Assembly: GCA_963788015.1 (NCBI GenBank)
Contig: CAWBEY010000010.1
Location: forward strand, 744,001 to 808,000
Reading direction: 5' to 3'
DNA length: 64,000 nucleotides
Source: JBBRHH01 sp963788015
Lineage (GTDB): Bacteria > Planctomycetota > Phycisphaerae > Tepidisphaerales > Tepidisphaeraceae
Position numbers and translations under genes: made by a program. Position 1 is the stretch's first letter. Each line of letters begins with the position of its first letter. Of this stretch, positions 27,301 to 35,392 are shown piece after piece. The notes under the pieces were generated by a model. The model was not told the DNA's origin and searched no databases. It saw only the letters and a list, made by a program, of their open reading frames with translations.

Positions 27301-27508
27301 GAAGGTGGACGTGGAGGCCGAGAAAATGCGGCTGGGCAAGGAGCGGGATGTGAAGGCGAAGCAGATCGAGACGCTGCAGGCGCGGCTTGCGAATCCATCC
27401 TATTCGCAAAAGGCCCCGGCGCACCTGGTGCAGCAGACGCGGGATCAGTTGGCGGCCGCCGAGGCGGAGCTGGGGCGGATTGAGGAGCAGGTGGGGCGGC
27501 TGCAATGA
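24386..27508 (+). CDS. valS: Valyl-tRNA synthetase with two repeat-derived insertions
   Basis: Class I aminoacyl-tRNA synthetase, 1040 residues. The PPPNVTAALHLGHALNN segment holds the HIGH motif (HLGH, about residue 61), GTDHAGIATQ follows, the CP1 editing domain includes ATTRPETMLGDTAV, then DWCISRQLWWGHRIPVW, and the second signature is KMSKMLGNG (about residue 660; KMSKS variant). The C-terminal tRNA-arm coiled coil (EAEKMRLGKERDVKAKQIET) is present. Unlike other ValS it contains two extra segments encoded by dispersed palindromic repeats: STGVPPVAHGRDAHAT at about residues 219-235 in the editing domain, and a 39-residue block at about 427-465 with HGGTEARRE and HGRDAHATS. Both keep the frame. 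A long reverse frame across the gene is a shadow. Confidence 0.95.
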   Translation: MSMMNTMAGAASELSKAYDPGSTQGQAQAIWDEARAFHAEAGDAGQAYAIVIPPPNVTAALHLGHALNNTLQDILTRWHRMLGDNTVWLPGTDHAGIATQTVVEKRVLKEEGKKRTDFGREEFVGKIQAWKDEYEAKITAQLKAMGCSCDWERQAFTMDGPRAKAVREAFFRLFKDGLIYRGKRLVNWDPATQTALADDEVEMEEVDGHFYYMRYPLESSTGVPPVAHGRDAHATEYVTVATTRPETMLGDTAVAINPKDPRAAALLGKSVRLPIVGRIIPIIEDEYVVLADAESEDAKARYASGFLKVTPAHDPNDYELGRKHNLPVINVLGPDGAISDKHGWSDVGEAGFVLGLDRYEARRAIVEWFRQNKLLEDVKPYRHSVGHSYRSHVPIEPYLSDQWYVKVTDDRLAGAALRAMAEREGGDNHGGTEARREEEEIISGTGASPVSGGPVEGHGRDAHATSWEGELRFYPGRYGKTFQSWHENIRDWCISRQLWWGHRIPVWSFCDHAAVDSKSDIVLGDLIKKLVVLEKEGRVALQHGPRRTETAAVDLQNSFACVRSEVDAEALETLEALGFVQDPDVLDTWFSSGLWPLSTLGWPDDTADLHKWNPSNVLCTAREIITLWVSRMVMFNIYFRDCLPFKDVFIHAMIQDGEGRKMSKMLGNGVDPNDIIGSHGADAMRFTLTLITTSTQDVRMPVEHDEKSGKNTSPKFDGGRNFCNKLWNAARFALGHLRAIPPVAADENKWSLADRWILSRLAHTVKDVNEALRSYRFDAYAKSCYDFFWRDLCDWYVEAVKPALRDTSESGRAGQVSNVLAACLDAALRLMHPMIPFITEIIWGKLNEARPSRGLSTRLASDSSPMLIRADWPMMDDGLVDEGAEVIFARLQELIGAIRNIRSKTNVPDRETVEVRISAASNLVGDIEGNRAIVELLGNCKLKEVGPDLLAPANASIAQAAGCDVYVQPVAGKVDVEAEKMRLGKERDVKAKQIETLQARLANPSYSQKAPAHLVQQTRDQLAAAEAELGRIEEQVGRLQ
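25041..25090. repeat. Palindromic GGGCGTCCCGCCC repeat inserted in valS
   Basis: An inverted repeat whose arms run GTAGCACGGGCGTCCCGCCC and GGGCGAGACGCCCATGCTAC. Read on the plus strand it encodes STGVPPVAHGRDAHAT. Related copies lie at 25716-25780 and 29483-29567. The length fits about 17 codons, so it does not shift valS. Confidence 0.85.
25664..25780. repeat. Composite repeat (CACGGAGG tandem + GGGCGTCCCGCCC palindrome) inserted in valS
   Basis: Left part: AACCACGGAGGCACGGAGG with further CACGGAGG units (25668-25693), a family seen again at 29635, 41398 and 55569. Right part: an imperfect palindrome, TACGGGCGCCTCGCCCGTG ... CATGGGCGGGACGCCCATGC. Together they add about 39 codons to valS in frame (HGGTEARRE ... 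GHGRDAHAT). Confidence 0.8.
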
Positions 27509-27598
27509 CGAGGTCGGAGGTTGCAGGTGAAAATTGGGCTTGCATTCCGGGCCGCCGCGCGGTTTGTTATTGGGGAGAGAACCGTTTGACGTGAGGAA

Positions 27599-27967
27599 AT
27601 GGCGATGGCCGACAATGACACAACCAAACCACCGGCGGGGGCGGCGGTTAAGCCCAAGAAGGCGCCGCAGACGCGGCCTTCCACAAAGCCCAAAAAAGAG
27701 CCGCCTTATAACGTGATCCTGTTGAACGACGACGATCACAGTTATGACTATGTGGTGCTGATGCTGGGGAAGTTGTTTGGCTACGATCAGAACAAGGCAT
27801 TTGAGATGGCCTGGCAGGTGGACCGGAAGGGGCGGGCAATTGTGGCAACAACAACGCGGGAAAAGGCGACGCTGATGCGCGATCAGATTCACGCGTTTGG
27901 AAAAGACGTGCGGATTCCAAGGTGCGCGGGGTCGATGACGGCGACGATCGAGGCGGCTGAGGGGTAG
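27599..27967 (+). CDS. clpS: ATP-dependent Clp protease adaptor ClpS
   Basis: A 122-residue ClpS from ATG 27599 (ATG 27605 is equally possible). The N-terminal 35 residues are Lys/Pro/Thr-rich linker; then YNVILLNDDDHSYDYVVLMLGKLFG gives the ClpS core with the N-degron-binding region, and KAFEMAWQVDRKGRAIVATTTREKATLMRDQI completes it. ClpS delivers N-end-rule substrates to ClpA/ClpC. It lies 91 bases after valS. Confidence 0.9.
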   Translation: MAMADNDTTKPPAGAAVKPKKAPQTRPSTKPKKEPPYNVILLNDDDHSYDYVVLMLGKLFGYDQNKAFEMAWQVDRKGRAIVATTTREKATLMRDQIHAFGKDVRIPRCAGSMTATIEAAEG

Positions 27968-28049
27968 TCACGGGCGGGTCGCGGCATTGTGAAAAGCGTC
28001 GAGCGCCGGGAATGTCGGTAGGGTGAATCGCTGCTATAATCGCAAACCA

Positions 28050-28667
28050 ATGTCTTCCGCCCTAACCAACCCCCCCATCTCCGCAGATCCCGCTGAGCCA
28101 GTCTGGGATATCGCCGAGCTTTTCCCCCCCCATGGCCAGTGGAGCGAACAGGAATACCTGCAACTCGACAGCAACCGTCTGATCGAATTCTCCAACGGCA
28201 CACCGGAGCTGCTGGTCATGCCCACAACTTCGCACCAACTGATCGTCGCACATCTCTATCAGTTGCTCCTGCTGTTTACTTCGAAAAACGACTTGGGAAC
28301 AGTTTTGTTCGCGCGACTGCGCGTTCGCCTCTGGCCCGGAAAGTTCCGTGAGCCCGACGTGGTCTTCATGCTCAAACAGCACGCCTCGCGCATGGGCGAG
28401 CAATTCTGGTCCGGGGCCGATCTGGTCATGGAGGTGGTGAGCAACGATGACCGCCGCCGCGACATCGAGCTTAAGCGCTTCGAGTATGCCCGCGCCGGCA
28501 TCCCCGAATACTGGATCGTCGATCCCCAGGAATCCCGAATCACCGTCCTGCGGCTCGACGGCCTGACTTATCGCGAGCATGGCCGATTTACCGCCGAGCA
28601 AAGCGCCACCTCGTTATTGCTCGCCGGCTTCAACGTTGGTGTGGCGGCCGTCTTTTCCAACCGCTAA
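28050..28667 (+). CDS. Uma2 family (DUF820) restriction-endonuclease-fold protein
   Basis: A 205-residue protein from ATG 28050. It shows the Uma2 layout: WSEQEYLQLDSNRLIEFSNGTPELL, HQLIVAHLYQLL, then the PD-(D/E)xK core FREPDVVFML ... ADLVMEVVSNDDRRRDIELKRFEYARAGIPEYWIVDP. The likely metal ligands are D in EPDVV and E in MEVV with a downstream K in ELKRFEYA. The family is abundant in cyanobacteria and planctomycetes and its biological role is unclear. Confidence 0.85.
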   Translation: MSSALTNPPISADPAEPVWDIAELFPPHGQWSEQEYLQLDSNRLIEFSNGTPELLVMPTTSHQLIVAHLYQLLLLFTSKNDLGTVLFARLRVRLWPGKFREPDVVFMLKQHASRMGEQFWSGADLVMEVVSNDDRRRDIELKRFEYARAGIPEYWIVDPQESRITVLRLDGLTYREHGRFTAEQSATSLLLAGFNVGVAAVFSNR

Positions 28668-28683
28668 AGCGGACATCTCACCC

Positions 28684-29439
28684 TTGGCCACCAACCCGCT
28701 TCCAATCGCCGGCGCCTGTGAACTCTTACCCTGGGACTCCGAATTCTTCGGCTTCCCCATCGCCCGCACACGCCTTCCCATCCTCGACGTGGCCACCGCG
28801 CCCGCGATCGACGCCTGGTGCGCCCAGAACAACATCACACTCCTGTATCACCTCAGCATGTCTGACCTGCCGGAGCATACAAATCTGGCCCACGCGGCCA
28901 GCTTTACGCTAGTCGATATCCGCCTCACCTTCGTCCGCCCCCTCACCGAAGCTGATCAAACGCCACCGCTGAGCAACGTCGTTCGCCCGGCCACCCCCGC
29001 CGATCTCCCCCAACTCGAATCCATCACCCGCGAAGGCTTCCACCACACCCGCTTTTACGCCGATCAAAACATCCCGCGCGACAAATGCCAGGCGCTTTAC
29101 GAAACCTGGATCCGCCAGAGCGTTGCCGGCCGATCCGACGCCGTCTTCGTACACGACCTGGAAGGCCAGGTCAGCGGCTACATCACCTGCGACATCGACG
29201 AGCGCCGCGACATCGGCTCCATCGGCCTGATGGGCGTTGACCCCTCCCGCCAGCGCACCGGCGTCGGCAGCGCCCTGGTGCATCAGGCCCTCTTCTGGTT
29301 CGCCTCCCGCGGCCTGGCCAGCGCCGCCGTCGTCACCCAATCCCGCAACATCCCCGCCCAGCGCCTCTACCAGCGCCACGGATTTCTCACCTCCGACGTC
29401 CAACTGTATTATCACAAGTGGTACAAGCCACCCCCATGA
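28684..29439 (+). CDS. wecD: GNAT acetyltransferase, WecD-like (TDP-fucosamine acetyltransferase family)
   Basis: About 250 residues. No ATG precedes the family start; TTG 28684 gives LATNPLPIAGACELLPWDSE and is preferred to the frame extending into the previous gene. The N-terminal LPWDSEFFGFPIAR motif is that of WecD/RffC-type enzymes, and the GNAT core follows: ITCDIDERRDIGSIGLMGVDPSRQ and the acetyl-CoA loop RQRTGVGSALV, then RLYQRHGF. WecD acetylates dTDP-4-amino-4,6-dideoxygalactose. A wecE-like aminotransferase follows 242 bases later, which makes the pair a plausible dTDP-amino-sugar cassette for surface glycans. Confidence 0.7.
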   Translation: MATNPLPIAGACELLPWDSEFFGFPIARTRLPILDVATAPAIDAWCAQNNITLLYHLSMSDLPEHTNLAHAASFTLVDIRLTFVRPLTEADQTPPLSNVVRPATPADLPQLESITREGFHHTRFYADQNIPRDKCQALYETWIRQSVAGRSDAVFVHDLEGQVSGYITCDIDERRDIGSIGLMGVDPSRQRTGVGSALVHQALFWFASRGLASAAVVTQSRNIPAQRLYQRHGFLTSDVQLYYHKWYKPPP

Positions 29440-29482
29440 CCCCACTCCACACCGAACCGAGCACCCCCTCCCCAAAACGTAG

Positions 29483-29660
29483 CATGGGCGTCCCGCCCAT
29501 GTCCGGACACGGTTGTCTCCGACCTCCCTCCACACGTGGCATGGGCGCCCCGCCCATGCCCCGACACCCTCATCTCCCCCTTCCCCGCCCACATATTCAC
29601 GCAACCAATACTCGTCCCCGGCCATTACCCAATCTCCTCCGTGCCTCCGTGGTAAACCTC
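29483..29660. repeat. Repeat cluster between wecD and wecE
   Basis: The gap holds CGTAGCATGGGCGTCCCGCC with its inverted partner GTGGCATGGGCGCCCCGCCC at 29535-29555, the same family as in valS, followed by CTCCGTGCCTCCGTGGT (about 29637-29653), the reverse complement of the CACGGAGG family. No gene is seen here. Confidence 0.75.
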
Positions 29661-29681
29661 CTTTCCGATACCTAAGAAAAA

Positions 29682-30819
29682 GTGCCCTCTCCCCCCCGCA
29701 TCCCCTTCAACCGCTCCTCCCTCATGGGCCGCGAGCAGCAATACATCGCCGAGGCCATGTCCATAGGCCAAATCGCCGGCGATCAAACCTTCACCAAAAA
29801 ATGCCACGCGCTGCTCGAACAAACCCTTGGCGTTCGCAAAGCGCTTCTCACCACCTCCTGCACCCACGCCCTGGAAATGGCCGCCCTGCTTCTCAACATC
29901 GCCCCGGGTGATGAAGTCATCGTCCCCTCCTTCACCTTCGTTTCCACCGTCAACGCCTTCGTCCTCCGCGGCGCAAAGCCCGTCTTCATCGACATCCGCC
30001 CCGACACCCTCAACCTCGACGAACACCGCCTGGAGCGCCTCATCACCCCGCGCACCAAATGCATCGTCCCCGTCCACTACGCCGGCGTCGCCTGCGAGAT
30101 GGATGCGATTCTCGACATCGCTTCTGGCCACAACATCCCCGTCGTCGAAGACAATGCCCACGGCCTGTTCGGCAAGTACAAAGGCAAATACCTCGGCACC
30201 CTCTCCCCACTGGCCACCCAAAGCTTCCACGAAACCAAAAACATCACCTGCGGCGAAGGGGGCGCGCTTCTCATTAACGATCCCCAGTACATCGAACGGG
30301 CCGAGATCATCCGCGAAAAAGGCACCAATCGCAGCCGGTTCTTTCGCAATGAAGTCGACAAATACACCTGGGTCGACGTCGGCTCCAGCTATCTCATGTC
30401 CGACGTTCTGGCCGCCTTTCTTTTTGGCCAGCTTGAGGCCTGGCAAACCATCCAATCCAAGCGTCGCCGCGTCTGGGAATATTACCACCACCACCTGGGC
30501 GACTGGGCCGCCCGCAACGATGTCCGCACCCCCTTTGTTCCCGATCATTGCGAGCACAGCTACCACATGTATTACCTGCTGCTCCCTTCCCTCCAGAAAC
30601 GCACTGCGCCTCATCGGCCGGCTCCGCGACCGCGGCATCCTCAGCGTCTTTCACTACCTCCCCCTCCACCTCTCCGACATGGGCAAGAAATTTGGCGGCC
30701 AACAAGGCGACTGCCCCATCACCGAAAACATCACCGACCGCCTCCTACGCCTCCCCTTCTATAACGAACTCACCGAAGCCGAGCAGGCCGAGATCGTCGC
30801 CACAGTTCAGGAAGCCTGA
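29682..30819 (+). CDS. wecE: dTDP-4-amino-4,6-dideoxygalactose transaminase (WecE/RffA), frameshifted
   Basis: A PLP-dependent DegT/DnrJ/EryC1 aminotransferase of about 378 residues, GTG start at 29682 (RIPFNRSSLMGREQQYIAEA). It follows E. coli WecE closely: SCTHALEMAALLLNI, PSFTFVSTVNAFVLRGAKPV, VPVHYAGVACEMD, VEDNAHG, SFHETKNITCGEGGALLIND (Schiff-base Lys in TKN), REKGTNRSRFFRNEVDKYTW, SSYLMSDVLAAFL. The frame breaks at about 30595 after MYYLLLPSLQ; the last 75 residues (RGILSVFHYLPLHLSD ... LLRLPFYNEL) are in another frame. The strong similarity makes substrate dTDP-4-keto-6-deoxyglucose likely. Confidence 0.85.
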
Positions 30820-30952
30820 CACTGCCCGCCATTTCCACGCCAGCCCACGCCTACCCGCGACAAATTGATTTCCATCCTGTAAAACCCGTATCGTTTCCCA
30901 GAATCGACCGCGAGCACCACCGTGCACAACAACCGCGCCCAAGAGGACCGCC

Positions 30953-32750
30953 ATGAACACCCCGCCCGCCGACGACCCCGCAAGGTCTCCCAAAGCCTCC
31001 ACTCCCGCCAACCAGCCGCCAACATCGTCGGGCGAGGAGAAGGAAGGTCTCGACTTCATCCGCCGCATCGTCGAAGACGATCTGCACACCGGCAAATGGG
31101 CCGGCCGCGTTGCGACCCGCTTTCCCCCCGAGCCCAACGGCTACCTCCACATCGGCCACGCCAAATCCATCTGCATCAACTTCGGCATCGCCCTCGAATA
31201 CAACGGCCTGTGCAACCTCCGCTACGACGACACCAACCCGGCCAAGGAAGAAGAAGAATACGTCCGCTCCATCGAAGAAGACGTCCGCTGGCTGGGCTTC
31301 ACCTGGTCCGGAAAATACTGGGCCTCCGATTACTTCGACACCATGTACGCCTACGCCGTCGAGCTGATCAAAAAAGGCAAAGCGTATGTCGATGATCTGA
31401 ACGGCGATCAAATCCGCCAGCACCGCGGCACCCTCACCCGCCCCGGCCAAAACAGCCCCTTCCGCGACCGCCCCATCGAAGAAAGCCTGGACCTTTTCGA
31501 CCGCATGAGCAAAGGCGAATTCCCCGACGGCTCCAAGACCCTGCGCGCACAAGATCGACATGTCATCGCCAAACCTCAACATGCGCGACCCGGTCATGTA
31601 CCGCATCCTCCACGAGCCCCACCACAACACCGGTGACAAGTGGTGTATCTATCCAATGTACGACTGGGCCCACGGCTTCGAAGATTCCACCGAGCAAATC
31701 ACCCACTCCATCTGCACCCTCGAATTTGAAAATCACCGCCCTCTCTATGACTGGTTCATCGCCTCCGTGAACGAAGGCCGCACCGATGACGGCTCAGGCC
31801 CCTGGGGCAAAAAAATCTGGCACCCCCAGCAGATCGAGTTCGCCCGCCTTAACCTCACCCACACCATGCTTTCCAAGCGCAAGCTCCTCCAACTGGTGCA
31901 GGAAAACATCGTCAGCGCCTGGGACGACCCCCGCATGCCCACCATTTCCGGCTTCCGGCGAAAGGGCTACACGCCTGAATCCATCCGCGCCTTTTGCAAG
32001 CACATCGGCGTCAACAAGTTCAACAGCACCGTCGAGATCCAGGTGCTGGAAAACTTCCTCCGCGAAGATCTCAACAAACGTGCCCCGCGCGTCATGGGTG
32101 TTTTGCGGCCGCTCAAGGTGGTCATCGACAACTATCCCGAAAACCAGGTTGAAGCCCTCGACGCCGTCAACAACCCCGAAGACTCGGCCGCCGGCACCCG
32201 CAAAGTCCCCTTCTCCCGCGTGATCTACATCGAGCAGGACGACTTCCGCGAAGTCCCGCCGCCCAAATACTTCCGCCTCACGCCCGGCCAGGAAGTCCGC
32301 CTGCGCTACGCCTATTTCATCAAATGCACCAGCGTCCTCAAAGATGCCCAAGGCAACGTCATCGAAGTTCACTGCACCTACGACCCCGCCACCCGCGGCG
32401 GCGACTCCCCCGACCGCCGCAAAGTCAAAGGCACCCTCCACTGGGTCTCGGCCGATCACGCCATCCAGGCCGAGGTGCGCCTCTACGATCACCTCTTCAC
32501 CAAGCCCGACCCCGATGATGTTCCCGAAGGCCAGGATTGGAAAGTGAACCTAAACCCCAACTCCCTCGAAATCCTTTCAGACGCCCGCCTCGAGCCCAGC
32601 CTCGCCAACGCACCCGTCGGCGCCCGCTACCAGTTCGAGCGCCACGGCTACTTCGCCGTCGACAAACACTCCACCCCCACCACCCCCGTCTTCAACCGCA
32701 CCGTCTCCCTGCGCGATACCTGGGCGAAGGTGGACAAGTCCAAAAAATAG
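30953..32750 (+). CDS. glnS: Glutaminyl-tRNA synthetase, frameshifted
   Basis: Class I synthetase, about 598 residues, ATG 30953. FPPEPNGYLHIGHAKSI has the HIGH motif, NLRYDDTNP and KWCIYPMYDWAHG are family blocks, and TMLSKRKL is the second signature. The anticodon-binding beta-barrels follow (VIYIEQDDFREVP, KGTLHWVSADHAIQAEVRLY). The frame breaks at about 31550: LRA then an extra base, then KIDMSSPNLNMRDPVMYRI, where other GlnS read LRAKIDM without interruption. As an essential-type gene this is best explained by an assembly indel, unless the genome also has the GatCAB route. Confidence 0.93.
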
Positions 32751-32799
32751 CAGCAATCCCGGTCTCCATCACTGATCTTCCCTCAGGCACACCAGGATT

Positions 32800-32885
32800 T
32801 CAAACCATCTCTCCCTCTCCCAGTACGCTATCTGGGTTCCCGCGTCAGCGGGAGGTGGAAGGGCGGGGGTGAGGGCTCTCGTCCT
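32800..32885. repeat. Dispersed repeat after glnS
   Basis: A block with CCCGCGTCAGCGGGAGGTG near 32838-32856 and GGGTGAGGGCT near 32867-32877. A second copy lies at about 42330-42372, also followed by GGTGAGGGTCT. The CCCGCgtcaGCGGG core is a five-pair hairpin. Likely a REP-like element; it could also aid termination. Confidence 0.65.
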
Positions 32886-32919
32886 AGGCCGACCCCACTC
32901 CTGCTCGTCGCGTTCGCGA

Positions 32920-33663
32920 TTAATCCCGCCCAACCGCCGGCCGCGTCGTAGCCCCCTTATTCCAAACCTTCTTCAACAACGCATACATCCCCGGATCATG
33001 CTTCTCCAATTCCGCCCGCACAAACGGATAAAAATCATTCGTCCCGAAATACGCCTCGCTGCACTCGGCAAAATATTCCTGCGGGTTGTTCATCGCATAC
33101 GCCTTCTCCATCCGGCCGCTGATGTTCAGCACCGAATCGTACGAATGCGACGCCACGGCCGCGTCATACGCCGCCTTTACCTCCGAGTTGTCATACCCCA
33201 GCACCCGATGGTGATACGCGTGCGACAACTCATGCAGCACCATGGCCGGCTGCGCCAAGCTCCAAGATAGAAAATGCTCCGCATCCCCAATCTCCACTCC
33301 CCCGGCCTTGTCCGGATTAAACCCATGCCCCCGCAGCCAATCCACCGACGGATGATAACACGCCCCAACAACGTCCCGGTCTTTCCACTCCATCCAGATC
33401 GGCACATCATGAATCTTCGCCACCGCCCCGGCCGGCAACACCCGCCCCACCTCATACAACTTCACCCGCAACAACTCCACCACCTTCCCCGCCAACTCCG
33501 GCCTGTCCTTCGCGAGCTCCTTGCTCACATAAACCGTCCACCCCTCCACCGTCTTCTTCTCATAACTAGAAGTCGCCTCAAACCCCTCTGCCCAAACGCG
33601 CCCCTGAATAAAAAGTCCAAAAAATAAAACCGCCGCCAATCCAACACGATGGTTTCGCTTCAT
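32920..33663 (-). CDS. Secreted zinc metallopeptidase-like protein (HExxH)
   Basis: A 247-residue exported protein from ATG 33663 with signal peptide MKRNHRVGLAAVLFFGLFIQ. The zinc site is MVLHELSHAYHHRVLG, with the HExxH motif about residue 142, and downstream EYFAECSEAYFGTNDFYPF probably provides the third ligand Glu. The pattern (HELSHAYHH ... AECSEAYFG) recalls the lethal-factor-like (ATLF) peptidase family, including fungal and bacterial secreted members. Its substrate is unknown. The last residues are TTRPAVGRD. Confidence 0.75.
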   Translation of the reverse strand: MKRNHRVGLAAVLFFGLFIQGRVWAEGFEATSSYEKKTVEGWTVYVSKELAKDRPELAGKVVELLRVKLYEVGRVLPAGAVAKIHDVPIWMEWKDRDVVGACYHPSVDWLRGHGFNPDKAGGVEIGDAEHFLSWSLAQPAMVLHELSHAYHHRVLGYDNSEVKAAYDAAVASHSYDSVLNISGRMEKAYAMNNPQEYFAECSEAYFGTNDFYPFVRAELEKHDPGMYALLKKVWNKGATTRPAVGRD

Positions 33664-33789
33664 CTTCCCAATCCTACCCGCCGCACCCCACCCCGAAAAA
33701 TCACTCCCAACTCTTCCTACGATAAAAACTCTAACGTCCTATGATGTGATCCTGTCGGCCATGTGCATCCTCGTGATTCAACTCCCCCC

Positions 33790-35162
33790 TCACCCCAGCA
33801 CCCGCCTCACCACCTCCTGCACCTGCCCAATCCGCCCCTCGGCCGTCGCCCGGTCCGGCGCCTCCGCGATGATCCGCATGATCGGCTCCGTATTGCTTGG
33901 CCGCGCGTGCACCCACGCCCGGTCCCAGTCAATCCGTATTCCATCCTGCGTGTCCACCTTCTCCGCCGCAAAGTCCTCCTTCAGCGCTTCCACCACCTTG
34001 TTGGCATCCTCCCGCCGGCACTCAAATTTCGTCTTCACGATCTCATACTTTGGGATCTCCGCCACCAATTGGCTCAGCGACTTTCCGCTCGACGCCATCA
34101 GTTGCAGCACATACGCCATCCCCACCAGCGAATCCCGGCCCGGCACGATGCGCGGATCGATCACCCCGCCATTGCCTTCCCCGCCAATCGTCGAGCCATG
34201 CCTCACCATCGCCTCCACCACGTTGGCCTCCCCCACGGCCGTGCGGATCACACTGCTGCCCGTGGCGCTCGCGATGTCGTCCAGCATCCGGCTGCTCGAA
34301 AGGTTGGTCACCGTCACCCCAGGCCGTTTCGCCAGCACATATTTCGCCGCCAGCGCCAGCGAATATTCCTCTCCGATATACGTTCCATTCTCATCCACTA
34401 TGGCCAGCCGATCCGCGTCCGGATCCTGCGCAAACCCCACATCCGCCCGCTGCCGCCGCACCGCCTCCGCAAGCTCCGTCAGATTCCCGGCCGTCGGCTC
34501 CGGTTCATGCGGAAACTGCCCATCCGGCGTCGCATTCAAATGCACAAGCTGGCACCCCAGTTTGCTCAGCATCGTCGCCGACGTCACGCACCCCGCCCCG
34601 TTCACACTATCCACCACCACCTTGTACCGCTTGGTCGAAATCCCCAGCACGTCCACGTGATCCAGCACCCGCTTTACATGCAGCGCGTGCGTCTCGCTGT
34701 TGCGCCTGGGCGAGACCAGCTTCTCCACCCGCACATACTCGCTCTCCTGCGCAGATACCGCCGCTTGATCTCCTCCGCGCTTGCCGGCGGCAGCGCCACC
34801 GATTGCGCGTTCAGCAGCTTCAGCCCGTTCCACTCAATGGGATTGTGCGAGGCCGTCGCGATCATCCCCCCATCCGCCCCCAGATGTTTCACCATCATCG
34901 CCACCCCCGGCGTCGTCACCACGTCCAGATCAATCACTTCCACCCCGCTCGCCGTCAGCGCTGCGACCGCCGCATCCCGCACCCAAAACCCGCTCGGCCG
35001 AGAGTCGCGTCCAAACACGACCCGAAAATGCCCCGCCGCCGGCCTCTGCGTCGCATTCAGCCAACATGCATAAGCCGACGCCATCTGGCCGATCACAACC
35101 GGCGTCAACGTCCCGCCAATCGTCCCACGCATTCCCGACACGCCAATCATCAATGCTTCCAT
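33790..35162 (-). CDS. Phosphoglucosamine mutase / phosphomannomutase family enzyme, frameshifted
   Basis: An alpha-D-phosphohexomutase of about 457 residues, ATG 35162. Four signatures are present: the phosphoserine loop TASHNPIEWNGLKLL, the Mg site DPDADRLAIVD, the sugar-binding GGEGNGGVIDP, and the phosphate-binding RPSNTEPIMRIIAEAP. N-terminal GVSGMRGTIGG starts the first domain. The frame breaks at about 34755 between AEEIKRRY and ESEYVRVEKL. A GlmM-like role (glucosamine-6-P to glucosamine-1-P for UDP-GlcNAc) is likely but phosphomannomutase cannot be excluded. Confidence 0.88.
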
Positions 35163-35282
35163 TGTTTCTCACTTCTATTGGTTAAAGGAGGTTGGCGCGG
35201 GAGGGGTTGATGTGGGGATGATATTTTGATTTGAGGGGGCTGGCAATCTTGGGGATGAATTTTTGCGCTGGGATGTTGGGAT

Positions 35283-35355
35283 TGTAACGTCACGGGCGAG
35301 GCGCTGCGAGGCGCCCGTGCCACAGACCAGTGCCACAGACCAGTGCCACAGACCG
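35283..35355. repeat. Hairpin plus 13-base tandem repeat
   Basis: CACGGGCG (35291-35298) pairs with CGCCCGTG (35312-35319), and then GTGCCACAGACCA is repeated three times in phase (35317-35355, the last ending in G). It lies between the phosphohexomutase and the ABC-F gene. The repeat type fits a dispersed palindromic element expanded by slippage. Confidence 0.75.
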
Positions 35356-35392
35356 GTACCGCAGATAGGTTGTTTGCGTGCGCTCATTTCTT

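Noticed and set aside
24380..27892. 1170-codon open frame on the minus strand opposite valS
   Set aside because: Composition is dominated by Arg, His, Pro and Leu, typical of antisense of a high-GC gene; the plus strand encodes a complete valyl-tRNA synthetase.
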